A stretch of DNA of 64,000 bases from Legionella rubrilucens (GTDB lineage: Bacteria; Pseudomonadota; Gammaproteobacteria; Legionellales; Legionellaceae). Positions 39,875 through 49,115 of the stretch are shown piece by piece (the stretch's first letter is position 1; each line of letters opens with the position of its first letter). The translations under genes were made by a program, and so were the position numbers. Where the stretch lies: assembly GCF_001468125.1 (NCBI RefSeq), contig NZ_LNYT01000020.1, positions 795,479 through 859,478 of the forward strand. The letters run 5' to 3'. The notes beneath the pieces were generated by a model. The model did not search any database, was not told the origin of the DNA, and saw only the letters and a list, made by a program, of their open reading frames with translations.

Positions 39875-40308
39875 CCATGCATCCTGTCCGTCAACGAAAA
39901 TTGGTTTTAATTTTAAGTCTGCTTGCTGGATTGACTCTGATAACGGCACTCATCATGTATGCCTTGCGCCAGAATATCAGCTTGTTTTATACGCCCTCAC
40001 AAATGGCTGAGGGTAAAGTAACTCAGGGGCAAAGGGTACGAATTGGCGGCATGGTGGTCAAAGGCAGTATTGTGCGCGGCAGCCAGGATTTGTCAGTCCG
40101 CTTTAAACTCACTGATTTTAACAAAGAAATCGAAGTCAGCTACCGGGGTATATTGCCTGATCTGTTTCGCGAAGGGCAGGGAATCGTGGCGTTGGGGCAG
40201 GTGCTTGATGAGGGTCATTTTAATGCCGCGGAGGTACTCGCTAAACACGATGCCAATTACATGCCGCCAGAAGTCAAGGCCGCGTTGGCTGCTCAGGGGA
40301 AAAAATGA
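39871..40308 (+). CDS. ccmE: Heme chaperone CcmE
   Basis: 145 aa from ATG 39871; a longer frame upstream at 39487 is only the out-of-frame shadow of ccmC. N-terminal anchor ([22 protein letters not shown]), OB-fold beta barrel, and the heme-binding [13 protein letters not shown] with covalent His126 and Tyr130. Shuttles heme from CcmC to CcmF in the periplasm. Confidence 0.95.
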   Translation: MTMHPVRQRKLVLILSLLAGLTLITALIMYALRQNISLFYTPSQMAEGKVTQGQRVRIGGMVVKGSIVRGSQDLSVRFKLTDFNKEIEVSYRGILPDLFREGQGIVALGQVLDEGHFNAAEVLAKHDANYMPPEVKAALAAQGKK

Positions 40309-42257
40309 CAGCAGAACTGGGTTTATTTTCGTTAGTGCTTGCTTTGTTGTTTGCTGTGTTGCTGGCAGTCATTCCAACCGTTGGCCTGCTGCGTGCCAGG
40401 AAAGACTGGATTGCGGCGGCACCTGCATTGGCAGCGGGGCAATTTATTTTTATCAGCCTGGCCTATCTTGCCTTGACCGTCTGCTTTTTGCGCGATGATT
40501 TTACGGTAATCTATGTCTTGGGCAATTCCAGTGTGAATTTACCCTGGTTCTACAAACTCTGTGCCGTTTGGGGCGGGCATGAGGGTTCCATGCTGCTTTG
40601 GGTTGCCATCCTCAGCCTGTGGATGATGGGCGTCAGTTTTTTCAGCAAGAACCTGGATGAAGCCATCCGCACCCGTGTGCTGGTTGTCCTGGGGCTCATC
40701 AGTATTGGTTTTATTTTGTTCCTGTTAAGTACGTCCAATCCGTTTGCACGCCAATTCCAGGTACTCCAGACGCAGGGACGGGATTTAAATCCCTTACTCC
40801 AGGATCCTGGCTTTCTGTTTCATCCACCCATGCTGTACATGGGTTACGTTGGCTTTTCCGTGGCGTTTGCTTTTGCCATTGCAGCCCTATGGCTTGGCCG
40901 GGTTGAATCCTCCTGGGCAAAATGGACAAGGCCCTGGACCCTGGCGGCCTGGTGTTGTTTAACCACGGGCATTACCCTCGGAAGCTGGTGGGCTTATCGC
41001 GAGTTAGGCTGGGGTGGCTGGTGGTTCTGGGATCCGGTAGAAAACGCCTCCTTCATGCCCTGGCTGGTGGGTACCGCGCTGATTCATTCCCTGGCTGTCA
41101 GTGAAAAGCGGCAGCAGTTCATGGCCTGGACGTTATTATTGTCCATCACTGCTTTTTCGCTGAGTCTCGTGGGAACATTTCTCGTTCGATCGGGTGTGTT
41201 AACATCTGTCCATGCTTTTGCCGTTGATCCACAGCGGGGCCTCTTTATTCTGTGCTTTCTGCTGACGGTTATTGGCGGATCGCTGCTGTTGTTCGCGCTT
41301 CGTGCGCCAGGACTTACGCGGCGGAATAATCCCGCCCTGGTTTCAAAAGAAAGCGCCTTGCTTTTAAACAATGTTTTTCTTGCCGTTATCATGTTGACCG
41401 TATTGATGGGAACCATTTACCCATTGCTAATTGATGGCCTTGGGCTCGGCAAGTTATCGGTGGGCGCACCGTATTTCAATACGGTATTCGTTCCTCTGAT
41501 GATTCCTTTGCTGCTGCTGATGGGATTGGGCATTCATTTACGATGGCAAAAAGACAGCCTTCAAGCGATTCTAAACCGTTTGAAGAGTCTCCTTGGCCTC
41601 AGTGTCCTTATTCCTGTTGCGATCCTCCTGTTCATTAATCAGCCGATGAATGCCTACAGCCTGCTTGGTCTTATGCTGGCTATGTGGATTGTGCTGAGCA
41701 CCGGCAAACTGGTTTACCTCCGGGGGCGGGAGCGAGGTTTTAAAACCTTACCCCAGGCATTTTGGGGCATGGTGCTCGCTCACGTCGGTGTGGCTGCCGC
41801 GGTTATTGGTGTCGCCATTTCCAGCGGTTATGGCATTCAGGATGATGTCAAACTGGCGCCCGGTAACGAGGCGATGCTTGCCGGCTACCGCATTCGTTTC
41901 GTCAGTGAGCAGCCTTTGCAAGGGCCTAATTATCAAGGCACTCGCGCCCGCTTTGAAATCAGCCGGGGATCGCAGGTGCATGTGATTTATCCCGAAAAAC
42001 GCGTTTATACCATCGGCCAAATGGCCATGACGGAATCAGCCATCGACGTCAACCCATTCCGCGACATTTACGTGGCGCTGGGGGAGCCTGTCGGCGAAAC
42101 GGCCTGGTCTGTGCGCCTGTATTTTAAACCCTTTATCCGTTGGATCTGGGGTGGGGGCTTCCTGATTTTAGCCGGTGGTTTGCTCGCTTTAGCCGATCGG
42201 CGTTATTACCGGCAGCGAAAAACCGTCCCAGCCCAGTTAGGAGTGAGTCAGTCATGA
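40305..42257 (+). CDS. ccmF: Cytochrome c heme lyase subunit CcmF
   Basis: 650 aa, about 14-15 membrane helices. WWD domain [20 protein letters not shown], the [14 protein letters not shown]is region, [17 protein letters not shown] and [19 protein letters not shown] are CcmF hallmarks. With CcmH it ligates heme to apocytochrome CxxCH motifs in the periplasm. Starts in ATGA with ccmE and ends in ATGA with ccmG. Confidence 0.97.
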   Translation: MTAELGLFSLVLALLFAVLLAVIPTVGLLRARKDWIAAAPALAAGQFIFISLAYLALTVCFLRDDFTVIYVLGNSSVNLPWFYKLCAVWGGHEGSMLLWVAILSLWMMGVSFFSKNLDEAIRTRVLVVLGLISIGFILFLLSTSNPFARQFQVLQTQGRDLNPLLQDPGFLFHPPMLYMGYVGFSVAFAFAIAALWLGRVESSWAKWTRPWTLAAWCCLTTGITLGSWWAYRELGWGGWWFWDPVENASFMPWLVGTALIHSLAVSEKRQQFMAWTLLLSITAFSLSLVGTFLVRSGVLTSVHAFAVDPQRGLFILCFLLTVIGGSLLLFALRAPGLTRRNNPALVSKESALLLNNVFLAVIMLTVLMGTIYPLLIDGLGLGKLSVGAPYFNTVFVPLMIPLLLLMGLGIHLRWQKDSLQAILNRLKSLLGLSVLIPVAILLFINQPMNAYSLLGLMLAMWIVLSTGKLVYLRGRERGFKTLPQAFWGMVLAHVGVAAAVIGVAISSGYGIQDDVKLAPGNEAMLAGYRIRFVSEQPLQGPNYQGTRARFEISRGSQVHVIYPEKRVYTIGQMAMTESAIDVNPFRDIYVALGEPVGETAWSVRLYFKPFIRWIWGGGFLILAGGLLALADRRYYRQRKTVPAQLGVSQS

Positions 42258-42793
42258 CACGACTAATCAACTGGCGTCTCTTGCCCTTTTTCATTTTTGT
42301 GGTGTTGGTTTTGTTTTTCTGGCGGGGGCTCTCCCTTGATCCTCAAAAACTCCCTTCCAGCCAGCTTGGTCACCCGCTGCCTGTTTTTAAACTGCCTGTG
42401 CTGGGTCATGAAAAAAAGACCATGACATCCAATCGTTTAAAGGGGCAGATGAGCTTATTGAATGTCTGGGCCAGTTGGTGTTCTGCTTGTGTTGAAGAAC
42501 AGGTTTTTTTGCTGCAGTTGGCTAAAGAGGGGATCCCGCTGTATGGCCTTAATTACAAGGACAATACCGACAATGCGTTAAAATGGCTGGCTGAATGGGG
42601 AAATCCCTATCGTCTGATAGCCGAAGACGCCAAGGGCAAAGTGGCCATCGATTTAGGAGTTTATGGCGCACCGGAAACGTTTCTTATCGATAACGAGGGT
42701 ATCATCCGGTATCGCCATGCCGGCATTCTGGATGAAGCGATTTGGAAAAAAGAATTTCTGCCCCGCATTAACCAATTGAAAAGACACTCATGA
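42254..42793 (+). CDS. ccmG: Thiol-disulphide reductase CcmG (DsbE)
   Basis: 179 aa from ATG 42254; an earlier frame at 42140 just overlaps ccmF. N-terminal anchor (LLPFFIFVVLVLFFW), thioredoxin fold with active site WCSAC (Cys76, Cys79), where a typical CcmG has WCxxC, and the cis-Pro in YGAPETFLID. It keeps apocytochrome Cys reduced for heme attachment. Confidence 0.94.
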   Translation: MTRLINWRLLPFFIFVVLVLFFWRGLSLDPQKLPSSQLGHPLPVFKLPVLGHEKKTMTSNRLKGQMSLLNVWASWCSACVEEQVFLLQLAKEGIPLYGLNYKDNTDNALKWLAEWGNPYRLIAEDAKGKVAIDLGVYGAPETFLIDNEGIIRYRHAGILDEAIWKKEFLPRINQLKRHS

Positions 42794-43188
42794 AGAAATG
42801 GCTGACACACATTCTGATAATCATGTTCTGTTCTTTGGGTGTGGCCCAGGCGAGCAGCTTTTATCCTTTGGATTCTCCGCAAAAGGAAGCGCAATTTAAT
42901 CACCTGTTGAAAGAGTTGCGTTGCCTTGTCTGCCAAAATCAGGATTTGGCCGATTCCAATGCTGATCTGGCCAAGGATTTACGAGAGCAGGTGTATGATC
43001 TTGTAAGGGAAGGGAAGAGCGACAGTGAAATCATTCAATACCTGACTGACCGTTATGGCGATTTTATCCTGTTTAATCCCCCGGTCAAGGCGGTCACCGT
43101 ACTGTTGTGGTTTGGTCCCATTCTGTTTCTGGCATTGGGGTTACTGGTTTTTTGGCGCACAGGTTTAAAGCAGGTTGCACATGAATGA
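42790..43188 (+). CDS. ccmH: Cytochrome c maturation thioredoxin-like CcmH
   Basis: 132 aa CcmH/CycL: signal peptide, LRCLVCQNQ redox motif (Cys45, Cys48) and helix DSNADLAKDLREQV, then one C-terminal membrane helix (AVTVLLWFGPILFLALGLLVFW). This is the N-terminal half of the E. coli CcmH; the TPR half is the separate next gene. ATGA overlap with ccmG. Confidence 0.94.
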   Translation: MKKWLTHILIIMFCSLGVAQASSFYPLDSPQKEAQFNHLLKELRCLVCQNQDLADSNADLAKDLREQVYDLVREGKSDSEIIQYLTDRYGDFILFNPPVKAVTVLLWFGPILFLALGLLVFWRTGLKQVAHE

Positions 43189-43840
43189 GAAATGGCTTTT
43201 ATTGGCTTTTGGTGCGTTGATCCTTTCAGCCCTGCTGCTGCTTTTCTTTAGTCTGCGGCAGACAAAAGGCACGCTGATTGTCCTTGTTCCCCTTTTTATT
43301 GCAAGTGCCTGCGGCGGTTACTGGTATTGGGGAAGCTGGCAGGCTTTGAATGATTATTCACGGCAGCAGGCTCGTATGCAGGACGTGAAAAAAGTGCTCG
43401 CGACAATTAAGGATCCCCAGGATTTAATTGTCCGCTTGCGGCAGCGCTTGGATGATACGCCAGCGAGTTCGCGCGGATGGTACTTATTGGGCAGGCTTTA
43501 CCTCAGTCAAAATGAATTGCAGCAGGCTAAGGTGGCCTTTAAAAAAGCCATTACCCTTGACTCTGACAATGACACGGCGAGAATCAGTTACATTCAGGTT
43601 CTGTTATTGCTCAATCATCAGCAGTTTAATGAGGAGATGACGGCGCAGTTGCATCAGTTGTTGAAAAAAAATCCGCAACAACCGGATGCCCTGGCCATGC
43701 TTGCCGCCAAAGCGTATCAGGAGAAGGCGTTCAATGAGGCGATTGTGTACTGGCAACAACTGCTGAAAATGGTTCCAGGGAATTCGGAGACAGCACAGAA
43801 CCTGCGAAAAGCCATTGCCAAAGCACAACAACAGTTATAG
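43181..43840 (+). CDS. ccmI: Apocytochrome c chaperone CcmI (TPR)
   Basis: 219 aa from ATG 43181. Two membrane helices at the start (LLLAFGALILSALLLLFF and LIVLVPLFIASACGGYWYW), then periplasmic TPRs (GWYLLGRLYLSQNELQQAKVAFKKAI, ALAMLAAKAYQEKAFNEAIVYWQQLL). It holds apocytochrome C-termini. Last gene of the ccm cluster; overlaps ccmH by 8 bases. Confidence 0.92.
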   Translation: MNEKWLLLAFGALILSALLLLFFSLRQTKGTLIVLVPLFIASACGGYWYWGSWQALNDYSRQQARMQDVKKVLATIKDPQDLIVRLRQRLDDTPASSRGWYLLGRLYLSQNELQQAKVAFKKAITLDSDNDTARISYIQVLLLLNHQQFNEEMTAQLHQLLKKNPQQPDALAMLAAKAYQEKAFNEAIVYWQQLLKMVPGNSETAQNLRKAIAKAQQQL

Positions 43841-43919
43841 AGTGATAGATCGCATTTTTTATTTGCGATTCGTAGTCTAGTATGTAGGGGTAATGGTTTA
43901 AGGTTTTCAAGGAGGAAAC

Positions 43920-44126
43920 ATGACAAACCGTGTTTATCAAATTGTTGAATTAGTGGGTACCTCGGAAGAAGGCATTGAGGAAGCAATCAATAATGCCATC
44001 GCTCAGGCGGCAAAAGTGCATGGCAAACTGGATTGGTACGAAGTACTTCAAACCCGCGGTTTTATCGAGGGCAGTGAAAGTAAATATTACCAGGTTCATC
44101 TGAAAATAGGCTGCCACGCGCATTAA
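43920..44126 (+). CDS. Dodecin family flavin-binding protein
   Basis: 68 aa, the exact size of dodecins, which assemble as dodecamers and store or quench riboflavin/FMN. Signature residues: the start YQIVELVGTSEEGIEEAI, the core LDWYEVLQTRGFIE with the flavin-stacking Trp, and YYQVHLKIGC. A very strong AAGGAGG lies six bases before the ATG, implying high expression. Stand-alone gene after ccmI. Confidence 0.92.
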   Translation: MTNRVYQIVELVGTSEEGIEEAINNAIAQAAKVHGKLDWYEVLQTRGFIEGSESKYYQVHLKIGCHAH

Positions 44127-44164
44127 TTGACTACTCGGCAGTTGCCTCTTGAACCTCGTTCTGA

Positions 44165-44310
44165 GCTTACGATACTTAAACCCATGGATTCCCGCCTGCG
44201 CGGGGACAACCTTTAGACCGGCTTACGATTCCTGCTCCCTCGTAACCCGAGTATGGGGAGTGTGACCATGGATTCCTGATTTCCCCTTCATCCCCGCGCT
44301 GGCGGGGATC
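44165..44310. repeat. REP-like palindromic repeat patch
   Basis: Two imperfect copies of a short interspersed element. Copy 1: GCTTACGATA (44168) then ATGGATTCCCGCCTGCGCG (44184-44202). Copy 2: GCTTACGATT (44221) then ATGGATTCC (44268) and a hairpin TCCCCGC-GCTG-GCGGGGA (44291-44308). Copies of such ATGGATTCC plus GC hairpin elements are common in many proteobacterial genomes. No gene was found in this 248-base gap. Confidence 0.6.
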
Positions 44311-44373
44311 CGTCTGCTCAGGTGGCATGAGACCATGGAGTATTCCGCGGAAGGACGGTTTCCATGCTTATTG

Positions 44374-45909
44374 TCACTGCCTGTTAACGGGTGAACGAAC
44401 CTCCATTTCATCCTGTTTCTCTTTTTTAATTGCCGATGAATTGATTTTAAATAAACACAGCTTGGCCAGGCGGGGTACTTTCTCTTGACTATCCAGTAAT
44501 TCACGACGATAAAATTCAGTTGCCTCAATGGCTTTTTTAGCACCCTCAGGATTGCTGCCGGGGCCTGTCAAATTAAAGCGTTGAGGTGTATGGGCGCCAT
44601 CCAGTAAGGTATGTCGAAAGCCTGAATCATAAGCCTTTATGTCAGGCAAAATGCCGATTTTCTTAGCCAGCGAATTTAAAAATTCGATCTCATCGCGTTT
44701 AGTCGGCGTCTCTTTGATTTCTTTAAATAGCGTTTCTTCACTGGGTAGCGGACACCTGCCGCTGAATACCCCGCACGCCAGGCGTGCCTGTAAGTCCACA
44801 ATCGGAAAGACTGCACCACGCGCGCCTTCATACATCCCGATGACCGCGAGATTAGGGGATAACAGGGTGTCTTCGTAGGGATTGGGAAGGTGCCTTAAGT
44901 GTTCGGGCAGGAAGGGTAATTGACGCTGATACCCTGTGCAAAAAATCACATGATCGAATTCATGAAACGGGCCATGGGTGAGTTTTACGCCTTTCTCAGT
45001 AAAATGATCAATCTCGCCTTTGGCAAAAATGATTTTTTCTTCGCGGCATCGCTTAAAGTAGTCTTCAACAATAGTAAATTTCATCGGCGACGCATTCGTC
45101 ATTTGCCACTCAGCAAAGTCCTGTTGTTCCTGACAATGTTTCTGTAAGAACTTCACTTCTTCTTCAGGCGATTTCGGCGTTTGGCTGTTGGTATAAGTTT
45201 TTAATAAGTCCCGGGGTAACCAGGGCCCTTGCTGATTGAGATCAGCAGAACGGTAACGTTTAACACACCAGTGTTCCTGGCGAAAATGATGGATTGTCAA
45301 TGCGGCCACGGGCGCCAGCTCTTCGGCTATGGCTGTACCGCTGAAAGAATTGCCGACCACCAGCACTTTTTTTCCGACAAAGGGTTTGGAGTCCTGATAA
45401 TCGGCACTGTGGCTCATCTTGTGTCGAACGGTCTCCAGTCCTTTAAATTGGGGGATAAACGGGTGGGCGAATTTACTGCTGGCTACGATGACGGCATCAA
45501 ATACTTTTTCCTGGCATGCAAGAGAGCCTTTCTGTTGCCAGCGAACCAGCCATTGATTGTCCTTCGGTTTGATTTCGATGACCTTTGATTCAAACTGGAT
45601 ACAGGGTAGGAGCTTAAATTCTTTCGCATACGCTGATAAATAAGCATAATGTTGCTCAGTGGTAGGAAAATCCGGGGTAGTGGAGGGCCATGGAAAATCA
45701 GAGAACGCGCCTGTATGGCGAGAAATGTTACTCTTCATGCCAGGCCAGGCCGTGCCCTGTTGATGGGCGGCGTGTTGTGCCTCGCCCCAGACACCGCCAA
45801 TCCCTCCGGACATTTCAAAGGCAGTAGGATGCAATCCTTCTGCCAGTGCTGCCTTGATGGAGGTCAGGCCGGAGGGGCCTGCGCCAATAATTGCTATTTC
45901 CTTGCCCAT
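44374..45909 (-). CDS. Flavin-containing monooxygenase
   Basis: 511 aa from ATG 45909, which has GAGGA five bases before it. N-terminal FAD loop IIGAGPSGLTSI (GxGxxG, residues 9-14) and FEMSGGIGGVWG; FMO fingerprint around FKGLETVRHKMSHSADY (155-171); NADPH-type second loop VVGNSFSGTA; and the ATG-like motif IFCTGYQRQLPFL. These oxygenate soft nucleophiles (N or S) using NADPH and O2. It starts 16 bases inside the end of the upstream membrane protein gene, so translation is coupled. The charged C-terminus (EKQDEMEV) is unremarkable. Substrate unknown. Confidence 0.88.
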   Translation of the reverse strand: MGKEIAIIGAGPSGLTSIKAALAEGLHPTAFEMSGGIGGVWGEAQHAAHQQGTAWPGMKSNISRHTGAFSDFPWPSTTPDFPTTEQHYAYLSAYAKEFKLLPCIQFESKVIEIKPKDNQWLVRWQQKGSLACQEKVFDAVIVASSKFAHPFIPQFKGLETVRHKMSHSADYQDSKPFVGKKVLVVGNSFSGTAIAEELAPVAALTIHHFRQEHWCVKRYRSADLNQQGPWLPRDLLKTYTNSQTPKSPEEEVKFLQKHCQEQQDFAEWQMTNASPMKFTIVEDYFKRCREEKIIFAKGEIDHFTEKGVKLTHGPFHEFDHVIFCTGYQRQLPFLPEHLRHLPNPYEDTLLSPNLAVIGMYEGARGAVFPIVDLQARLACGVFSGRCPLPSEETLFKEIKETPTKRDEIEFLNSLAKKIGILPDIKAYDSGFRHTLLDGAHTPQRFNLTGPGSNPEGAKKAIEATEFYRRELLDSQEKVPRLAKLCLFKINSSAIKKEKQDEMEVRSPVNRQ

Positions 45910-47111
45910 GTGTCCTCGAACGACCAAGAAGGAGTAGATACTTTATAAGGTTCTATTGGTTCCACCTGCGGTATTAATACCGCTGAGTCAGTGTCGGCCT
46001 CTTTTTTCGGTTTATAAAACAGGCCCTGTCTGGCATCCGACAGAGGCGACGGTGACGTAGCCTCAGCCTTGCCATTTTGGGCAGCGTGGGTTAATTGTTG
46101 CAGTCTCTCTGTTAACTGTTTAATGCGGGCAGACGATTCCACCAATTCTTTGCACACCACGGAGAAAGGGTAATAAGCATAACGGCATTTTTTACCCTCG
46201 TAGGGTGTGGGCGAGGGAATGGAGTCCCGGGTGGTGGGGATGATGGGATTTTGATTTAACCAGGTTTTAAGGGAATTGTAATCCGTTATTTTGGTTGATC
46301 CTGGAACGACCCGCCACTGATTATTGTCAAGGTATTCTTTTACCAGTAGAACAGGGCGTTCGATTTCCATCTTTTCAAATAGCTCGTCTTCAATAGGCAG
46401 GGACTCTTTGTTGTCGAGCGCCTTTTTAACATCCGATAAATTTTTAGCCAACTGGTAATGGCGTTCGAGTTCTTTCTTCAGTTTTTCTGCCTGTTCATGG
46501 AAACGCATCAGGTGCTCGGCCTGCTTCAATTGGTCTGGATCAATACCCTTAGCCGTCTCTTGAAGTAATGTGGTTGTCTTGCTGATATCCAAAGGCTCCA
46601 GTTTCAGATCGCCCTGTTCCTGTTGCAGCACATCCACATCGATGGATTGCGGGTTGTTATCGGCCGCGGGAGCACGGTTATGATGAAGGTTAAGCAACGC
46701 GAGCAGGAAGGTGCTGGTTGAGGCAAAGTAAACAATCGGCTGGGAAAAGTTGTTGCTCACGCCCTGCCACCCCTCCAGGAATGCCGAGGCAAGACCTTCA
46801 AAGAATACCTTGATCGCGTCGCCGATGGCTCTGGCCAGACCCCAAACGGCGAAGACAGGGAGCAGGCAGGCACTGAGCAACCAGACGGCAGGCGCGAGCA
46901 GAACACCAAAAATCATGGCCAATGTGGAATTTAAACCCCACGCATTCAATACGGCGCTTGCAAGAACAGGCGACAGCACAACGAAAGCGAGGGCCGCAAC
47001 AACAAAACCCAAGGCGACAAAAAGTTGTACCAGGACGAACTTGAGTAATAAAACCAAGGGCCCAAGGAGTGTGGCCGTCGTGTAGTTTAGAAATTCTAAA
47101 ATCTTTTCCAT
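45894..47111 (-). CDS. Hypothetical membrane protein with coiled-coil domain (405 aa)
   Basis: Residues 1-150 contain four or five hydrophobic helices (LVLLLKFVLVQLFVALGFVVAALAF, IFGVLLAPAVWLLSACLL and others). After a break comes an acidic and basic coiled coil (residues about 190-260, HLMRFHEQAEKLKKELERHYQL), then Pro/Ser-rich sequence with ETTRDS-type low complexity and a tail ending SWSFEDTWARK. No family recognised. AAGGG nine bases before the ATG. It forms a two-gene unit with the flavin monooxygenase. Large helical membrane proteins of this type are common among Legionella effectors, but that is a guess. Confidence 0.7.
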   Translation of the reverse strand: MEKILEFLNYTTATLLGPLVLLLKFVLVQLFVALGFVVAALAFVVLSPVLASAVLNAWGLNSTLAMIFGVLLAPAVWLLSACLLPVFAVWGLARAIGDAIKVFFEGLASAFLEGWQGVSNNFSQPIVYFASTSTFLLALLNLHHNRAPAADNNPQSIDVDVLQQEQGDLKLEPLDISKTTTLLQETAKGIDPDQLKQAEHLMRFHEQAEKLKKELERHYQLAKNLSDVKKALDNKESLPIEDELFEKMEIERPVLLVKEYLDNNQWRVVPGSTKITDYNSLKTWLNQNPIIPTTRDSIPSPTPYEGKKCRYAYYPFSVVCKELVESSARIKQLTERLQQLTHAAQNGKAEATSPSPLSDARQGLFYKPKKEADTDSAVLIPQVEPIEPYKVSTPSWSFEDTWARK

Positions 47112-47168
47112 GATATGAACCCTTAGCCAGAATGTTACAGCAGGCCTATCCTAACCCTGAGCGGTTGG

Positions 47169-48992
47169 TTAAGCAAGGGCATTGCTTTCTTTCAGTACGT
47201 CCAGGAATTGAAGCCCATAGTGTTCGAGTTTGTATTGACCGACACCGGTAATATTGCGTAACTGCATTAGGGTAGATGGTTTTTTGTCCACCATTTCCTG
47301 AAGCGTCATGTCGCTGAAAATCATAAAGGGTGGTTTGTCTTCTTCCTGAGCGATGTCACGCCGCAATTGGCGTAATTTTTCAAACAGAGGATCGTTAAAC
47401 GCAGGGGCTGTCGTTGCCTTTTTACCGGGTTTCGGTGCGGGTAAATCCTTAGCCGGCAAGGTCAGGGAAACCTGCTCTTCGCCTCGCAATACCGGAATGG
47501 CTTTTTGTGTAAGGCGCAGCACATTGAACTGGCTGATGTCCTGATAGCAATAGCCTTTGTGAATCAACTGCCAGGCGAGATGTTTCCAGTAATGCGCGGA
47601 ACGGTCGCGGCCGATGCCATAGGTGGTCAGTTGGTCATGACGGGCTTCTTTGATTTTGTCCGATGTGCCTCCCCGCAGGACCTCAATAGTATGGCTCATA
47701 CCATAACTCTGACGCAGGCGGTAAATACAGGATAACAGCTTTTGCGCTTCTTCAGTGGCGTCTTCCACGCGCGGAGGACTATCACAGACATCACAGTAAT
47801 TGCAGGCCGCCGGGGTATTTTCGTCAAAGTAATTTAAAAGAATCTGCCGGCGGCAATGGGCTGCCTCGGCAAAGGCAAGCATGTGATTGAGCTTGGCTGT
47901 TTCGACGCGCTGTTGATCGTCGTTGTCTGAGGCCGCAATCCAGGCACGAAGCCGTGCGCTGTCCGCCGGATCAAACAGCAGTAAGGCTTGAGCGGGCAGG
48001 CCGTCCCGGCCGGCACGGCCGGTTTCCTGGTAATAACTTTCAATGCTTTTGGGCAGATCATAATGGATGACAAAGCGCACATTGGGTTTATCAATACCCA
48101 TGCCAAAGGCGATGGTGGCTACCACGATATCTATCTCATCATGCCTGAACAGCGATTGCACCTGACGGCGTTCGTCATGACTTAAGCCCGCGTGGTAGGC
48201 ACGCGCCCGCAACCCTTCGTCTTTCAGCTTTTCAGCCAGGCGTTCGACGCCATTGCGGGTACTGCAGTAAATGATACCGGCCTTTTCCGGTTGGGTATCG
48301 AGAAATTGCAGTAATTGCCGGCCGGGGTTATTCTTTAAGAGAACGCGATAATGAATGTTGGGGCGATTAAAAGAGGCCACGTAACCGGTGGGGTGGTAAT
48401 TAAGTCTGGCAATGATGTCATGACGGGTCTGCTGATCGGCCGTAGCGGTCAGGGCAATAACGGGCACCTGGGGAAAATGGGTTTTCAGTAAGCCAAGCGC
48501 ACGGTATTCGGGACGAAAATCATGCCCCCACTGCGAAATACAATGGGCTTCATCAATGGCAAACAGGGCGAGCTCGCACTGTTGCAGGCGCTCAAGGAAG
48601 GACGGGTGTACCAGTCGTTCCGGCGCAATGTAAAGTAAATCGAGCGCTTCGTGATGCAATTGCGACAGAACCTGTCTGGCTTCTTCCGTGGACAGGGATG
48701 AATTGTAATATGCTGCACGCACACCCTGCGCTTTAAGTGCGGCGACCTGATCCTCCATCAAGGCAATGAGGGGAGATACGACGATGGCGACACCGCGGCG
48801 AACCAGCGCGGGTATTTGATAGCATAAGGATTTGCCGCCGCCTGTCGGCATCAGTACCAGTAAATCCTTGCCCTGAATGAGGTCATCGATGATGGTTTTC
48901 TGCAAGCCTCTGAAGCTGTCGAAGCCAAAATATTTTTTTAAAGCCAGCGCAGCGTCGTCAGCCTGTGGAGCGAACTTGGGACTCGTTTCCAT
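47169..48992 (-). CDS. recQ: ATP-dependent DNA helicase RecQ
   Basis: 607 aa superfamily 2 helicase that works in recombination repair. Walker A LMPTGGGKS (residues 48-56), DEAH box (147-150), motif VI QETGRAGRDG, four-Cys zinc site (CRRQ ... CNYCDVC), winged-helix RQC, and a C-terminal HRDC domain (LRQLRRDIAQEED ... MVDKKPSTLMQLRNI). All RecQ parts are there at the normal length. It stands alone, divergent from the valine-degradation operon. Confidence 0.97.
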   Translation of the reverse strand: METSPKFAPQADDAALALKKYFGFDSFRGLQKTIIDDLIQGKDLLVLMPTGGGKSLCYQIPALVRRGVAIVVSPLIALMEDQVAALKAQGVRAAYYNSSLSTEEARQVLSQLHHEALDLLYIAPERLVHPSFLERLQQCELALFAIDEAHCISQWGHDFRPEYRALGLLKTHFPQVPVIALTATADQQTRHDIIARLNYHPTGYVASFNRPNIHYRVLLKNNPGRQLLQFLDTQPEKAGIIYCSTRNGVERLAEKLKDEGLRARAYHAGLSHDERRQVQSLFRHDEIDIVVATIAFGMGIDKPNVRFVIHYDLPKSIESYYQETGRAGRDGLPAQALLLFDPADSARLRAWIAASDNDDQQRVETAKLNHMLAFAEAAHCRRQILLNYFDENTPAACNYCDVCDSPPRVEDATEEAQKLLSCIYRLRQSYGMSHTIEVLRGGTSDKIKEARHDQLTTYGIGRDRSAHYWKHLAWQLIHKGYCYQDISQFNVLRLTQKAIPVLRGEEQVSLTLPAKDLPAPKPGKKATTAPAFNDPLFEKLRQLRRDIAQEEDKPPFMIFSDMTLQEMVDKKPSTLMQLRNITGVGQYKLEHYGLQFLDVLKESNALA

Positions 48993-49115
48993 GTGATTTT
49001 TTTTCTTTTTTTATTTCATGAACGCTAAAAATTGGCAATAATATCATTTTTTAGAAAGGCCTCCACCATAAAAACGACGCAATGATGGCGGTTTAGGAAA
49101 GACTAAGGACGGGTT

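Noticed and set aside
44165..44310. CRISPR-like array
   Set aside because: Only two diverged copies with hairpins and no regular spacers; fits a REP-type element instead.
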